The notes beneath the pieces were generated by a model that worked only from the letters and a program-made list of their open reading frames with translations, did no database searches and had not been told where the DNA came from. Positions 1-9,606 of a stretch of 64,000 nt of DNA are shown one piece after another. The translations under genes and the position numbers were made by a program. Position 1 is the stretch's first letter, and the number at the start of each line of letters is the position of its first letter. Source of the stretch: Hathewaya proteolytica DSM 3090 (GTDB lineage: Bacteria; Bacillota; Clostridia; Clostridiales; Clostridiaceae); assembly GCF_900142225.1 (NCBI RefSeq), contig NZ_FRAD01000005.1:1-64000 (forward strand). The letters are read 5' to 3'.

Positions 1-363
1 GATATAGTACTTGATACACTGCACAAGTTAAAGAATAACAGGAATGTAAAATTAACTAAAGATGCTTTTATCCATTCAGATCAAGGCATTCATTATACTA
101 GTCCAGCTTTTCAAAAATTAGTAAAGAAATATAAATTAGGACAATCTATGTCTAGACGTGGTAACTGTTGGGATAATGCACCACAAGAATCATTCTTCGG
201 ACATTTTAAAGATGAGACATACATAAAGCCCTGTAAAACTTTAGAAGAGTTAAAGCGGGAAATTAAGCAATATATGATTTATTATAATAACTATAGATAT
301 CAATGGAACTTAGAAAAGATGACCCCTGTTCAATACAGAAATCATCTTCTCAATTGTGCCTAG
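1..363 (+). CDS. IS3-family transposase, C-terminal part (5' end outside window)
   Basis: This is the end of an insertion-sequence transposase (OrfB, DDE integrase fold), open from base 1 in frame. Visible hallmarks of the IS3/IS150 group are HSDQG followed by HYTS, the block SMSRRGNCWDNAPQESFF, and a late glutamate in FKDE that would be the E of the DDE triad. The C-terminal YIxYYNxxRxxWxLxKMTP pattern is also typical. The start and the first catalytic Asp lie to the left of the window. It is followed directly by the right end of the element. Nothing here shows whether the whole IS is intact. Confidence 0.93.
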   Translation, partial: DIVLDTLHKLKNNRNVKLTKDAFIHSDQGIHYTSPAFQKLVKKYKLGQSMSRRGNCWDNAPQESFFGHFKDETYIKPCKTLEELKREIKQYMIYYNNYRYQWNLEKMTPVQYRNHLLNCA

Positions 364-395
364 GCTTTTTTAAATTGTCCTTGACAAAGGGTACA
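361..395 (+). mobile_element. Right terminal inverted repeat of the IS3-family element
   Basis: Immediately after the transposase stop the sequence reads through a T-rich run into TTGTCCTTGACAAAGGGTACA. Read from the outside inward this gives TGTACCCTTTGTCAAGGACA, which begins with TG as IS3-family ends do. The left end lies outside the window, so pairing of the two ends and any target-site duplication cannot be checked. The boundary at about 395 is inferred from the TG rule. Confidence 0.65.
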
Positions 396-425
396 TTTTA
401 TAATTCACAGTGGTTTTTTATGCAC

Positions 426-3011
426 TTAATTTCTTTTTTCTATATTGAACAGTATGGAAGCATCCTTTGCGTGAACAATAACATCACTGCCCTGTTCTAA
501 ATCACCCCTTAGCATAAGCCTTCCTAGTTCTGTAACTATGTGCTTGTCGATATACCTTTTAACTGCCCTTGCCCCATAATTTACAGAATAAGATTTATCT
601 ATTATATATTGTATCGCTTCATTAGTTAATTTAATATTTATCATTTTATACGTAAGATCCAGATTCAGCTCCTCAATGTCAAGATTAATTATATCCCATA
701 TATCCTCTGTGCTAAGAGGCTTAAAAAGCACCACATCATCTAAGCGATTTATAAATTCAGGTTTAAAATTGCTCTTCACAATGTCTTCCACTTCAGTACG
801 TCCTTTTTTGCTTATGTTGAAATCATCGTCCATATTGGAAATAATACTTTCAGAACCTAAATTAGAAGTCATAATTATAATAGTGTTTTTAAAATCTATT
901 ACCCTACCCTTACTATCTGTCAATCGCCCTTCGTCTAATACCTGCAGCAAAAGATTAAAGATCTCTTCATTGGCTTTTTCAATCTCATCTAAAAGGATAA
1001 CTGAGTAAGGCTGTCTTCTTATGATTTCAGTGAGATGCCCTCCCTCCTCAAAGCCCACATACCCTGGTGGGGCTCCTATTAGCTTTGAAACTGAATGCTT
1101 TTCCATATACTCGCTCATATCTAGTCGAACTAAACTCTCTTCATCGTTGAATAGGATCTCTGTAAGCACCTTTACAAGTTCAGTTTTGCCTACTCCAGTA
1201 GGTCCTAAAAATAGGAATGAACCAATAGGTCTATTTAGCTTTCGAATGGCAGACTTTGATCTTATTATAACATCTGAAATAGCATTTACAGCTTCATTTT
1301 GTCCTATTATCTTTTGGTGAAGTACCTTATCCAAGTTCAATATCTTATCTTTTTCACTTTCATTGAGCTTTTTTACCGGAATGCCTGTCCACCTAGCTAC
1401 AATTTCTGCTATATCCTCTTCATTTACTTCCTCTTTTATTTTATAAGTGTATTCCACATTGCTCAACTGCTCTTCTTCTTTTTGCAGAGGTTTTAGCTTT
1501 GTATAAGTTAACATAGATACCTTTTCAAAGTCATTGCTTGTGCTGGCAGTGTCTATTCTGAGCTTAACTTCTTCTATTTGCTGTTTTACCTCTTTTATTC
1601 TATCTACTATTTTTTTATCTTCTTTCCATTTTTCGTATCCTTTTTCATAGGATATAGTTAATTTCTTTATTTTATCATCTAATTCTCTTGAATGAAGCCT
1701 AGAAATATCATCTTTTTCTTGACTTAATGAAGCCTTTTCCATCTCCAATTTCAAAATAGTTCGCTCTAGCTCGTCTAATTCCGTGGGAAGTGAGTCCACC
1801 GCTGTACGAATCATAGCAGCAGCCTCATCCATTAAGTCAATAGCCTTATCCGGAAGATATCTATCCTTTATATAGCGATGAGACAAGGTAGCCGCAGCTA
1901 TAATGGATTTGTCTGATATTCTTACACCATGATGAACTTCGTATTTCGATTTTATACCTCTAAGCACCGATATGGTATCCTCCACATTGGGCTCCATAAC
2001 CATAACCTTTTGAAATCTTCGCTCTAAAGCCCCATCCTTTTCGATATACTTTCTGTACTCATCAAAAGTAGTGGCGCCAATGGTCAATATCTGTCCCCTA
2101 GCTAGCATTGGCTTTAACATATTGGCAGTATCAAGACCGCCAGAATTGTTGCCGGCACCCACCAAAGTGTGAAGCTCGTCTATAAACAATATAATTTGTC
2201 CATTGGAGCTTTCTATAATCCTTATGACTTCCTTCATTCTCTCTTCAAATTCACCCCGGAATTTAGCACCAGCTATTAAAGAAGCCAAATCTAAAGCGTA
2301 TATTATTCTGTCCTTAAGAGATTCCGGCACATCCTGCTTTATTATCCTCTGGGCTAAGCCCTCTACTATGGCAGTTTTACCAACACCAGGTTCTCCGATG
2401 ATAACAGGATTGTTCTTATTTCGCCTGCAAAGTATTCTTATGATTCGATTGATCTCTTCATCTCGACCGATTACAGGATCTAGTCCACCTTGTTTAGCTT
2501 CAGCAGTAACATCTCTTCCATACTTCAAAAGCACATTAGTCAATTCAGATATTTGTTTGTCCTTTATAGACACCGTAGCTCTGTGGGCCATGACCCTTTC
2601 ATGGATTTCATTATAATTTATCTTATGTTTTTCAAATATACTTTGACTTGTTATCTTATTCTCTTTTAAAATAGCTAAGTACAACTGCTCAATGTGAATG
2701 TGGGCATCATACATACCCCTAGCAATGTCCTCCGCCACTAAAATTATTTTCTGACATGTTCTATTATAATATAGCTTTGTAAGGGCATCTTGGCTCTTAA
2801 GCTTGTCTATAGCTTCATCAACATCCTTTTTATAAGAAAAAATATCAATATCCATTTCCTTTAAAATTTCCATGACCATGGAAGCTTTTTGTTCTAATAT
2901 AGCTCTATGAAGGTGTAGCTCCGTAAGCTCTGAGTTTCCCTTTCGTATGGCTATGTTTTGTGCCTCTTGCATTATCTGAATAGTGCGCTCTGAAAATTTT
3001 TCAACATTCAT
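426..3011 (-). CDS. clpB: ATP-dependent disaggregase ClpB
   Basis: This is a Hsp100/ClpB chaperone, 861 residues, the normal length of the family. It forms a hexameric ring that threads aggregated proteins with DnaK in the cytosol. The N-terminal substrate domain (about 1-145) is followed by AAA module 1 with Walker A GEPGVGKT near residue 206 and Walker B ILFIDELH. A long middle coiled coil covers about 400-530. AAA module 2 has GPTGVGKT near 603 and Walker B VILLDEIEKA. The middle domain and the absence of an IGF/P ClpP-binding loop favour ClpB over ClpC. No CIRCE or CtsR operator was located upstream. Its 3' end lies 31 bases from the insertion sequence. Confidence 0.95.
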   Translation of the reverse strand: MNVEKFSERTIQIMQEAQNIAIRKGNSELTELHLHRAILEQKASMVMEILKEMDIDIFSYKKDVDEAIDKLKSQDALTKLYYNRTCQKIILVAEDIARGMYDAHIHIEQLYLAILKENKITSQSIFEKHKINYNEIHERVMAHRATVSIKDKQISELTNVLLKYGRDVTAEAKQGGLDPVIGRDEEINRIIRILCRRNKNNPVIIGEPGVGKTAIVEGLAQRIIKQDVPESLKDRIIYALDLASLIAGAKFRGEFEERMKEVIRIIESSNGQIILFIDELHTLVGAGNNSGGLDTANMLKPMLARGQILTIGATTFDEYRKYIEKDGALERRFQKVMVMEPNVEDTISVLRGIKSKYEVHHGVRISDKSIIAAATLSHRYIKDRYLPDKAIDLMDEAAAMIRTAVDSLPTELDELERTILKLEMEKASLSQEKDDISRLHSRELDDKIKKLTISYEKGYEKWKEDKKIVDRIKEVKQQIEEVKLRIDTASTSNDFEKVSMLTYTKLKPLQKEEEQLSNVEYTYKIKEEVNEEDIAEIVARWTGIPVKKLNESEKDKILNLDKVLHQKIIGQNEAVNAISDVIIRSKSAIRKLNRPIGSFLFLGPTGVGKTELVKVLTEILFNDEESLVRLDMSEYMEKHSVSKLIGAPPGYVGFEEGGHLTEIIRRQPYSVILLDEIEKANEEIFNLLLQVLDEGRLTDSKGRVIDFKNTIIIMTSNLGSESIISNMDDDFNISKKGRTEVEDIVKSNFKPEFINRLDDVVLFKPLSTEDIWDIINLDIEELNLDLTYKMINIKLTNEAIQYIIDKSYSVNYGARAVKRYIDKHIVTELGRLMLRGDLEQGSDVIVHAKDASILFNIEKRN

Positions 3012-3052
3012 AACAATTCCCCTTATAAAATAATAATAAACTACGCCTTGAT

Positions 3053-3661
3053 TTACTGATCCTCATCTTTATGTCTAACCCTAAGTGGAATACCCATGCT
3101 GCTAGCCAAATTTTTGCATCTTTCAATTTGCTCCTCTGATATAACATCTACCACAGAGAACTTAACTTCTTTTATGTATTTCTTGCAATCCTCTGCATAT
3201 CTTAAAAGTGCTTCAAATGACTTCAATCCATAAGGAGGTTTGCTTATTTGCAAATACTCTTCCGCACTAGGTGCATTGAGACTTATAGATATTGAGTCCA
3301 CAAGACCTTCTAGCAGATGTGCAGTAGGCTTATTGTACACGAGATCACACAAGCCATTTGTGTTTATTCTTATATCTTTATTTGTTATACTTCTTATGTA
3401 TTTACATACTTCTATGACCTTTTCTAGTTTAAGCAAAGGCTCTCCGTATCCACAAAATACAATATGCTCATATTTATCTAAATCACATTTTTTAAAAGCT
3501 TCAATGACTTCCTGAACTTCTGGCTCATGGTCCAGCCATAGGCTTTCATTTCCCCTTACAGAATCGTATTCATTTCTTATGCAAAATACGCAATTGCACT
3601 GACATTTGTTTGTTATATTGATGTACAGTGTATCTCCCATATTGTACAAAATGTTCATCAT
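3053..3661 (-). CDS. Radical SAM protein of the TatD-linked type
   Basis: This small radical SAM protein (about 202 residues) probably holds a [4Fe-4S] cluster and cleaves S-adenosylmethionine. The start chosen is the ATG at 3661, preceded by AGGAGG; an upstream ATG would add seven residues but lacks this spacing. The cluster motif CQCNCVFC (CX3CX2C) is near residue 20, followed by the GYGEPLL segment that contacts SAM. Length and motif order resemble the family called TatD-associated radical SAM, but no tatD gene is adjacent here and the substrate is unknown. It is encoded just downstream of the pyridoxamine kinase on the same strand, with about 21 bases between them. Confidence 0.8.
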   Translation of the reverse strand: MMNILYNMGDTLYINITNKCQCNCVFCIRNEYDSVRGNESLWLDHEPEVQEVIEAFKKCDLDKYEHIVFCGYGEPLLKLEKVIEVCKYIRSITNKDIRINTNGLCDLVYNKPTAHLLEGLVDSISISLNAPSAEEYLQISKPPYGLKSFEALLRYAEDCKKYIKEVKFSVVDVISEEQIERCKNLASSMGIPLRVRHKDEDQ

Positions 3662-3682
3662 ATTACTTCCTCCTATCCTCAA

Positions 3683-4504
3683 TTAAAGGCCACATAATTC
3701 TCCTAAAAAAGGTTGAAATTTAATTCCTTCATTTCCATGGTCAGAAAAAGATTCTGTGTATTCCACAACCTTATATATGAAGGAAGTGGCTGTTTTTACT
3801 GATTCCTCAAGACCTTTGCCCTTAACCATGGCAACGGATACAATAGACGTGAATATATCTCCAGTGCCACTATAGGATTTTTCATTATAAGGTACTGAAG
3901 ATAGGTAAAATTCTTTTTCTTTTCTATTAAAAGCAAGATTAAGTATATTGCCCTCTTTTATTATGCCAGTAATTATAACATGTTCTGGGCCTATCTCACT
4001 GATTTTTTCCGCTTCCTCTTTGTAAAACTTTAAGATGTCGTCGCCACTATAGTGCATATGGCTTCCCGTTATAATAGAGCTCTCTGTTATGTTTGGCGTT
4101 ACAACCTGGGCTAGTTTAATCAATTCCTTCATTTTATAGCACATAGCTTCAGTGTAAGTCTTGCATATTACTCCATTGCTTCCCATTACAGGGTCTACCA
4201 CGATTAAAGATTCCCTGTGTTCTTCACAAAACCTTCTTACGATATCTATCTGATCCTCCGAGCCAAGGAAGCCCGTAGCAATGCCGTGAAACTTCACATT
4301 GATTTTTTGCCAATTATTTATGTACTCCTCCATCTCTGGAGTAAAATCGAAAAATGAAAAGTTCTTAAAACCCGTTTGTGCCGATAAAATAGCAGTAGGC
4401 AGAGGGCTGACCTGAACCCCCATGGCAGACATAATAGGTATGGACGCCATAAGGGAACAATTTCCTAAGCCCGATAAATCATTTACTGAAGCTATTCTAT
4501 ACAT
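3683..4504 (-). CDS. Pyridoxamine/pyridoxal kinase
   Basis: This is a ribokinase-fold B6-vitamer kinase of 273 residues, which phosphorylates pyridoxal or pyridoxamine in the PLP salvage pathway. Support comes from the N-terminal SVNDLSGLGNCSL and SPLPTAILSAQTG motifs typical of PdxY-like kinases. VVDPVMGSNG and the anion-hole/catalytic SGTGDIF near residue 212 also fit (the Asp would be the base). A ribosome site GAGGAG precedes the ATG. The radical SAM gene follows closely, so the two are probably co-transcribed. PdxY-type proteins are not easily told apart from bifunctional thiamin-type kinases by eye, so no symbol is given. Confidence 0.85.
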   Translation of the reverse strand: MYRIASVNDLSGLGNCSLMASIPIMSAMGVQVSPLPTAILSAQTGFKNFSFFDFTPEMEEYINNWQKINVKFHGIATGFLGSEDQIDIVRRFCEEHRESLIVVDPVMGSNGVICKTYTEAMCYKMKELIKLAQVVTPNITESSIITGSHMHYSGDDILKFYKEEAEKISEIGPEHVIITGIIKEGNILNLAFNRKEKEFYLSSVPYNEKSYSGTGDIFTSIVSVAMVKGKGLEESVKTATSFIYKVVEYTESFSDHGNEGIKFQPFLGELCGL

Positions 4505-4543
4505 AAAACCAACTCCTCTCTACGTCTCTCTAACCTCTCACTG

Positions 4544-6100
4544 TTACACTATTTTTGTAGACCAGTTTTCCACATTCCATACTTCCGTCACAATGTCCTC
4601 ATAAAAATCTGGCTCATGGCTTACAAGTAATACAGTTCCTTTAAACTGTTTTATAGCTTTTTTTAATTCATCCTTTGCATACACATCCAAGTGGTTTGTA
4701 GGTTCATCTAATACAAGAAAGTTAACTTCTTTTAACATAAGCTTGCAAAGTCTTACCTTGGCATTTTCACCACCACTTAAAACTCTCATTTTACTTTCAA
4801 TATGCTCTGTGGTAAGTCCACATTTGGCAAGGGCTGCCCTAACTTCTCCGTTTCCAAGACCTTGAAATTCGTTCCACACCTCTTCAAGAGCCGTATTGTC
4901 ATTATCTCTAGAAGATTCCTGTTCAAAGTAGCCTACATGAAGATATTCACCTTGGATACTATCACCAGAGTATGGTTTTATTATACCTAAAAGAGTTTTT
5001 AAAAGTGTAGACTTTCCTAGACCATTTACGCCCTTTATGGCTATCTTTTGACCTCTTTCTATAACCATGTTTATTGGCTTTGTGAGTTCAGTGTCATAGC
5101 CTAAAACTAGATCCTTTGTTCTTATTACAATCTTACCAGAGGCTCTAGATTCCTTAAACCTAAAAGTAGGCTTAATAATTTCTTTTGGCTTATCCAATAT
5201 CTCCATTTTTTCCAATTGTTTTTCTCGAGACTTTGCACGACCCTTCGTAGAAAATCTAGCCTTATTTCTAGCTATGAAATCCTCCATCTCCGCTATTTCT
5301 TTCTTTTGTTTTTCGTAAGCATGTTCCTCTTGACGCCTCTTTAAATCCTTCATCTGAAGGAAGTATTCATATGTGCCCTTGTACCTAGTTATTTCGCAGT
5401 TTTCCACGTGATAAATCATGTTTACTACCTCATTCATAAAACTTTCCTCATGGGATACAAGAATAAAAGCATTTTCGTATTCCTTAAGGTACTGCTTTAA
5501 CCACTCCACATGATTTGCATCAAGATAATTTGTAGGCTCATCTAAAATCAAAATCATTGGCTGTTCTAAAAGCAATTTTGTTAAAAGCACCTTTGTTCTT
5601 TGCCCACCACTTAACTCATTTACCTTTTTATCAAGTCCTATGTCTGTAAGCCCTAAACCACTGGCAACTTCTTTAATTTTTGCATCTATGGTATAAAACC
5701 CATTGTGTTCTAAAGTTTCTTGAATTTCTCCAACTTCCTCCATCATCCTATTAACTTCATCCTCAGAGGCAGTGGCCATTTTTTCATACATTTGAAGAAC
5801 ATCTTTCTCCATTTCAAACATATTGATAAATGCATCTTTTAAAACATCATTTATAGTCCTATTAGGTTCCAATTCGCTGTGCTGATCTAAGTAACCATAA
5901 GTTATCCTATTGCACCATTGAACCTTACCCTCGTCTGGGGAAAGCTTTCCTGTTATTATATTTATGAATGTACTCTTTCCCTCTCCATTAGCTCCAACAA
6001 GGCCAACGTGCTCTCCCTTTAGCAATCTGAAAGACACATTTTCTAATATTTGTCTTCCTCCAAATCCATGGCTTACACCTTCTACTGTTAATATACTCAT
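4544..6100 (-). CDS. ABC-F family ATPase (duplicated ATP-binding cassettes)
   Basis: This protein of 518 residues has two ATP-binding cassettes and no membrane segments, so it is a soluble ABC-F protein rather than a transporter. Cassette 1 has Walker A GANGEGKST near residue 37, signature LSGGQRTK and Walker B LILDEPTN. Cassette 2 has GVNGLGKST, LSGGENAKV and LVLDEPTN. A charged linker between them (about 240-315) is the P-site tRNA interaction motif region. Relatives act on ribosomes, as translation factors or antibiotic protection proteins. The sequence looks closer to the YkpA/YbiT housekeeping group than to known resistance proteins, but that is an impression. Confidence 0.9.
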   Translation of the reverse strand: MSILTVEGVSHGFGGRQILENVSFRLLKGEHVGLVGANGEGKSTFINIITGKLSPDEGKVQWCNRITYGYLDQHSELEPNRTINDVLKDAFINMFEMEKDVLQMYEKMATASEDEVNRMMEEVGEIQETLEHNGFYTIDAKIKEVASGLGLTDIGLDKKVNELSGGQRTKVLLTKLLLEQPMILILDEPTNYLDANHVEWLKQYLKEYENAFILVSHEESFMNEVVNMIYHVENCEITRYKGTYEYFLQMKDLKRRQEEHAYEKQKKEIAEMEDFIARNKARFSTKGRAKSREKQLEKMEILDKPKEIIKPTFRFKESRASGKIVIRTKDLVLGYDTELTKPINMVIERGQKIAIKGVNGLGKSTLLKTLLGIIKPYSGDSIQGEYLHVGYFEQESSRDNDNTALEEVWNEFQGLGNGEVRAALAKCGLTTEHIESKMRVLSGGENAKVRLCKLMLKEVNFLVLDEPTNHLDVYAKDELKKAIKQFKGTVLLVSHEPDFYEDIVTEVWNVENWSTKIV

Positions 6101-6150
6101 TTCATTTCTCCTATAAAATCATAAATTTCGACAATTACACATCTATTATA

Positions 6151-7134
6151 CTAAAAAATATCTATTAAATCACCTGGATTATTTTCAATTTTATCAACAG
6201 AATGAAGATATCTATTTGTAGTTGATATATTAGCGTGCCCAGCAAAATCTCTCACCTTTTCTAAAGTGACACCCTCATTAATTACCATAGTGATAGCCGT
6301 ATGCCTTGTAGAATGCACCTTTAGCTTTTTGTCTATTCCTGCATTATCACAAACCCTCTTAATTATGAGATTCAGCGTATTGTGATTTAACTTCTTGCCA
6401 TTTAAGCCATTGACTGAATGGCCTAGAAATAAGTATCTATCTTTCTCCCATTCCCCTTCAGCAGAGCTCTTCTTTACGTAAAGTTCTATGAGTTCCCGCA
6501 CATTATCTTGCAACTTAATAAGGTCTTTTTTTCCGCCCTTCCGAATTACTTCTATTACATGATAATTGCCATATCTTATTATATCCTTTAACCTTATATT
6601 TATAATCTCAGATTTTCTAAGAGCCGTTGTAAAAGCTAAGGCCAAAATTGCTTTATCTCTTAGACCTATCAAAGTGGAAGTGTCAATACTAGCTAATAGC
6701 ATCTTGCACTCTTCCTTTGTTAAAAACTCCGTTTCTTTTGACACCACCACTGGCTTTTCATTTTTTAAATACTGAAAGGGGTTGTATTTTACTACATAAA
6801 CATCAGAATTGTTTTCTCTGTATTTCATAAGCCACCTATATAAGGCACTAAGAGATGATATCTTTCGATTTACTGTGGCAGAGGAATAGCCCTTTTTCTG
6901 AAGGTACATAATGTATTGCTCAGCATGTACATTATTTACCTTTCGTATATCTTCTAAAGTAATATCTTCAACTCTGTCCACATTAAAAAAAGTTTTAATA
7001 TCCCTTTCATAGCTTTTAGAAGTATTTATACTTTTAACACTTTTTATAGATAGAAAATGCCTTATAAAATGCATGTTATCCGGCTTGTATGTCATCACTT
7101 CTCCGGCATTTACACTACATATTTCCTCATTCAT
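6151..7134 (-). CDS. Tyrosine site-specific recombinase, Xer-like
   Basis: This is a 327-residue tyrosine recombinase with an N-terminal SAM-like core-binding domain (about 25-130) and a C-terminal catalytic domain. Catalytic residues visible are Arg in TALRKSEI, the lysine in RKGGKK, His and Arg in HSTRH, the second His in GHANIS and the Tyr in NRYLH. It could be a chromosome dimer resolution enzyme (XerC/XerD type) or a relic integrase. No attachment site or mobile cargo is visible beside it. It starts about 30 residues before the typical Xer start, giving an N-terminal extension of unknown role. Confidence 0.85.
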   Translation of the reverse strand: MNEEICSVNAGEVMTYKPDNMHFIRHFLSIKSVKSINTSKSYERDIKTFFNVDRVEDITLEDIRKVNNVHAEQYIMYLQKKGYSSATVNRKISSLSALYRWLMKYRENNSDVYVVKYNPFQYLKNEKPVVVSKETEFLTKEECKMLLASIDTSTLIGLRDKAILALAFTTALRKSEIINIRLKDIIRYGNYHVIEVIRKGGKKDLIKLQDNVRELIELYVKKSSAEGEWEKDRYLFLGHSVNGLNGKKLNHNTLNLIIKRVCDNAGIDKKLKVHSTRHTAITMVINEGVTLEKVRDFAGHANISTTNRYLHSVDKIENNPGDLIDIF

Positions 7135-7153
7135 ATTTAATCTACTCCTTGAA

Positions 7154-7184
7154 AAAAGACCTTCTCGCTAGGAAAAGGTCTTTT
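7154..7184 (-). terminator. Rho-independent terminator after the 7189-8082 gene
   Basis: Ten-base arms AAAAGACCTT and AAGGTCTTTT enclose an 11-base loop. On the minus strand the stem runs into a U-rich tract. It lies between the membrane protein gene upstream and the Xer-like recombinase gene downstream, so these two are probably separate transcripts. Confidence 0.8.
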
Positions 7185-7188
7185 AATT

Positions 7189-8082
7189 TTATTTATTGCC
7201 ACCGTTATTTATAGGTCTCATATAAAATATCATTTTTTGTTGGTTTTCAGTTTCATAAGTTACATTTCTTTTGTGTACCCATTCTCCGTTATTAAATTCT
7301 CTAAGACTATCGCAAACATACGCATCGGTATATACACCTTCTTGAACCCAATTTAGGAATATATAAACGTGAGATGGATATCCAGGCATATTAGATAAAT
7401 GGGTTGTAAATACCACATCACCTTTTTGCATCTGGTCTGGTTTATCATACATCTGCCATCCTAGTACCTGTAAACTTTCGGCCAAAGCTTTGGTGTTATT
7501 GACTGTAATTGGAACTGGAATACCATTTTGTCTCAATATCTCCGCTATAAATATAGCTGTAATTCCCTTATTGTCGTTGTTGTTTATGGCTACAGAATTG
7601 TTATAAACTTTATCCATGTTTTCCTTTGCCAAACAATATGTATATATGCTGTTTTCAGCAACTTCTTTTTTTGGCTCCTCCACAACTGGGTTTTCAGTTA
7701 TTGGTTTTGAGTTAGTATCCAAAGGTTTATTTGTGCTTTTTCCTATAAGACTGGCAATAGGTGTACTAAAGGTTTTGATTAGAATCCACAATAATATTAT
7801 GCCTATGACAACAAAGGTAACTATCATTATAATATTATTTCGCTTGTCATTTTTATCTTCCATTTCCTGCATCTTTTTTATAAGCTGCTTTTCTTCAACA
7901 TCATTGTTGATTCTGTCTTTATATTTTGAAGCATAGTCCATGCCACTTTCTTTTTTTAACTTGCTGATGTTTTTAACTATGTCTTCTGTGCTGCTCTTCA
8001 AGATACCATCATTGTCATCTGTTTTTCTTCTTCTAGATTCACCCTTACTGCTTTTGTCATTGTCCTTTTTGTAATCAAACAT
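7189..8082 (-). CDS. Membrane-anchored protein with a degenerate NlpC/P60-like domain
   Basis: This 297-residue protein has a charged, basic N-terminal cytoplasmic region (about 1-80) and one hydrophobic membrane segment (about 85-108). A Ser/Pro/Glu-rich linker leads to an extracellular domain from about 145. That domain keeps NlpC/P60-like landmarks: a QKGDVVF strand and a histidine in PSHVYIF. The position where the catalytic Cys would stand reads GITAIFIAEIL, without Cys. It may therefore be a non-catalytic, wall-binding relative. The assignment is tentative; what is firm is a single-pass protein with an outside domain. It is transcribed alone, ending at its own terminator. Confidence 0.55.
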   Translation of the reverse strand: MFDYKKDNDKSSKGESRRRKTDDNDGILKSSTEDIVKNISKLKKESGMDYASKYKDRINNDVEEKQLIKKMQEMEDKNDKRNNIIMIVTFVVIGIILLWILIKTFSTPIASLIGKSTNKPLDTNSKPITENPVVEEPKKEVAENSIYTYCLAKENMDKVYNNSVAINNNDNKGITAIFIAEILRQNGIPVPITVNNTKALAESLQVLGWQMYDKPDQMQKGDVVFTTHLSNMPGYPSHVYIFLNWVQEGVYTDAYVCDSLREFNNGEWVHKRNVTYETENQQKMIFYMRPINNGGNK

Positions 8083-8101
8083 AAATTCACATCCTAAACA
8101 A

Positions 8102-8138
8102 AAATAATATTCTACAATACTATTGTAGAATATTATTT
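8102..8138. terminator. 37-bp perfect palindrome, probable terminator
   Basis: Two perfectly complementary 18-base arms flank a single central base at 8120. On the minus strand the stem is followed by a U-rich run, which fits termination after the MATE gene (stop at 8212). The perfect symmetry would also suit a protein operator for the gene starting at 8082. Both readings remain open. Confidence 0.65.
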
Positions 8139-8211
8139 ACAAGGTTGCAAGGCTAAAATTAAAAACTGCGAAATAAAGTCTTCATTTTTCACCATTATTA
8201 ACGATTATCTC

Positions 8212-9606
8212 CTATAAATTACTGTATTGTAATTCCCTTTTCGCTTTATCTGTGATCTTCTTAGTTGATAATATATTTAAAGATCTCTTAAGATATATTA
8301 ATGAAACTAAACTTACTATAATGTCGGTTATAGGGAAAGCAATCCATATATTTTGAAATCCAATATTTGTTCCATAGCCTAAGATACTTACTAAAGGACA
8401 GAATATAAAGATCTGTTTCATAATAGAAAATGATATGGCCTTTTTGCTTTTTCCTATGGATTGATAGAAATAAGTTGAAGTGAAATATATACTGTTAAGA
8501 GGATATATCAACAATACCATCCTAAGAATTCCAGCGCTCTCTTTTATAAGAGACTGTGGTCCAGATAAAAATAGCGATACTATATTTTCAGCAAAAATCA
8601 TTTGAAGTAACCATAAAGCAGAGGCCAAAATCAAAGTAAGCTTTAAAGCATATTTTAGCACATTGGCCAATCTATTAAATCGTAAAGCACCATAATTATA
8701 TGATGTTATTGGCTGCATACCCGTGGTAATTCCGATTATGGCTATATCCATAAATAAATATACCTTAGTTATCACTCCCACTATAACGATACCCTCTGTA
8801 CCATTTAAGTGTCCTATTACCTTGTTAAGTATCATTACCATAAGAGCATCTGACATATCTATTATAAAGGCTGATATACCAGTTACTACTATTTCCTTTA
8901 TTATGGAGAACTGCATCCTGTAGTACTTTAGTTTGAACTTAAAAACAGATTTAGCACTAAAGAATTGTTTTATAGCGTAAGCAGATGATAAGGCCTGACT
9001 TATTACTGTAGCTACAGCAGCTCCCTTTATTCCATAAGGGAAAACTATTACAAAAACAAAATCTAAAACAATATTACATAACGCTCCAATAATTGTAGCT
9101 TTCATAGAAATACGTGAGTTTCCTGAAGAAGTAATGAGCTCTGGAAGTACGATGGTAAATACATTTAGTATTCCACCAAATAAAACAATACTCATATACT
9201 CTTTCGCAAAAGGAAGTAGCTCTTCATTATTTCCTAAAAACATCAATATTTTATCAAGGAAAACGTATATTACGCCTGTCATACATATACTAATAATTAT
9301 GCATGTTATTATGCCATTACCAGCAATTTTTTGAGCTTTTTCTTCATTATTAGCTCCGAAGGCCCTAGCTGACGCTGCTGATGATCCTGCTGCAATCATA
9401 ACTGCAACTGCCACCATTAACGTTTGTATTGGAAGGGCTATAGTTAGTGCTCCTATGGCGCTATTTCCTATAGTTTTACCTAAGAACACTGTATCGATTA
9501 CGTTATATAGCTTGGCAACCATCAATGATATAATGGCCGGTATAGCTAGTCTGTGTAACAGTGTTTTTACGTTTTCCGTCCCTAGTTTACTATTGTCATA
9601 CTCCAT
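8212..9606 (-). CDS. MATE-family multidrug/organic-cation efflux transporter
   Basis: This is a polytopic membrane protein of about 464 residues with roughly 12 hydrophobic segments. MATE pumps export drugs or metabolites in exchange for Na+ or H+. The family-typical first-helix region PAIISLMVAKLYNVIDTVFLG and the later GMQPITSYNYGA place it in the MepA/DinF-like branch. The start chosen is the ATG at 9606, with AAGGTGG upstream; a GTG further upstream is possible. It stands alone, divergent from nothing, with the AraC regulator located upstream on the same strand. The substrate cannot be deduced. Confidence 0.9.
   Translation of the reverse strand: MEYDNSKLGTENVKTLLHRLAIPAIISLMVAKLYNVIDTVFLGKTIGNSAIGALTIALPIQTLMVAVAVMIAAGSSAASARAFGANNEEKAQKIAGNGIITCIIISICMTGVIYVFLDKILMFLGNNEELLPFAKEYMSIVLFGGILNVFTIVLPELITSSGNSRISMKATIIGALCNIVLDFVFVIVFPYGIKGAAVATVISQALSSAYAIKQFFSAKSVFKFKLKYYRMQFSIIKEIVVTGISAFIIDMSDALMVMILNKVIGHLNGTEGIVIVGVITKVYLFMDIAIIGITTGMQPITSYNYGALRFNRLANVLKYALKLTLILASALWLLQMIFAENIVSLFLSGPQSLIKESAGILRMVLLIYPLNSIYFTSTYFYQSIGKSKKAISFSIMKQIFIFCPLVSILGYGTNIGFQNIWIAFPITDIIVSLVSLIYLKRSLNILSTKKITDKAKRELQYSNL

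Noticed and set aside
6151..7134. Second integrase marking another mobile element in the left arm
   Set aside because: No repeat, tRNA end or cargo genes flank it, and neighbours look chromosomal; a Xer-like role is simpler.
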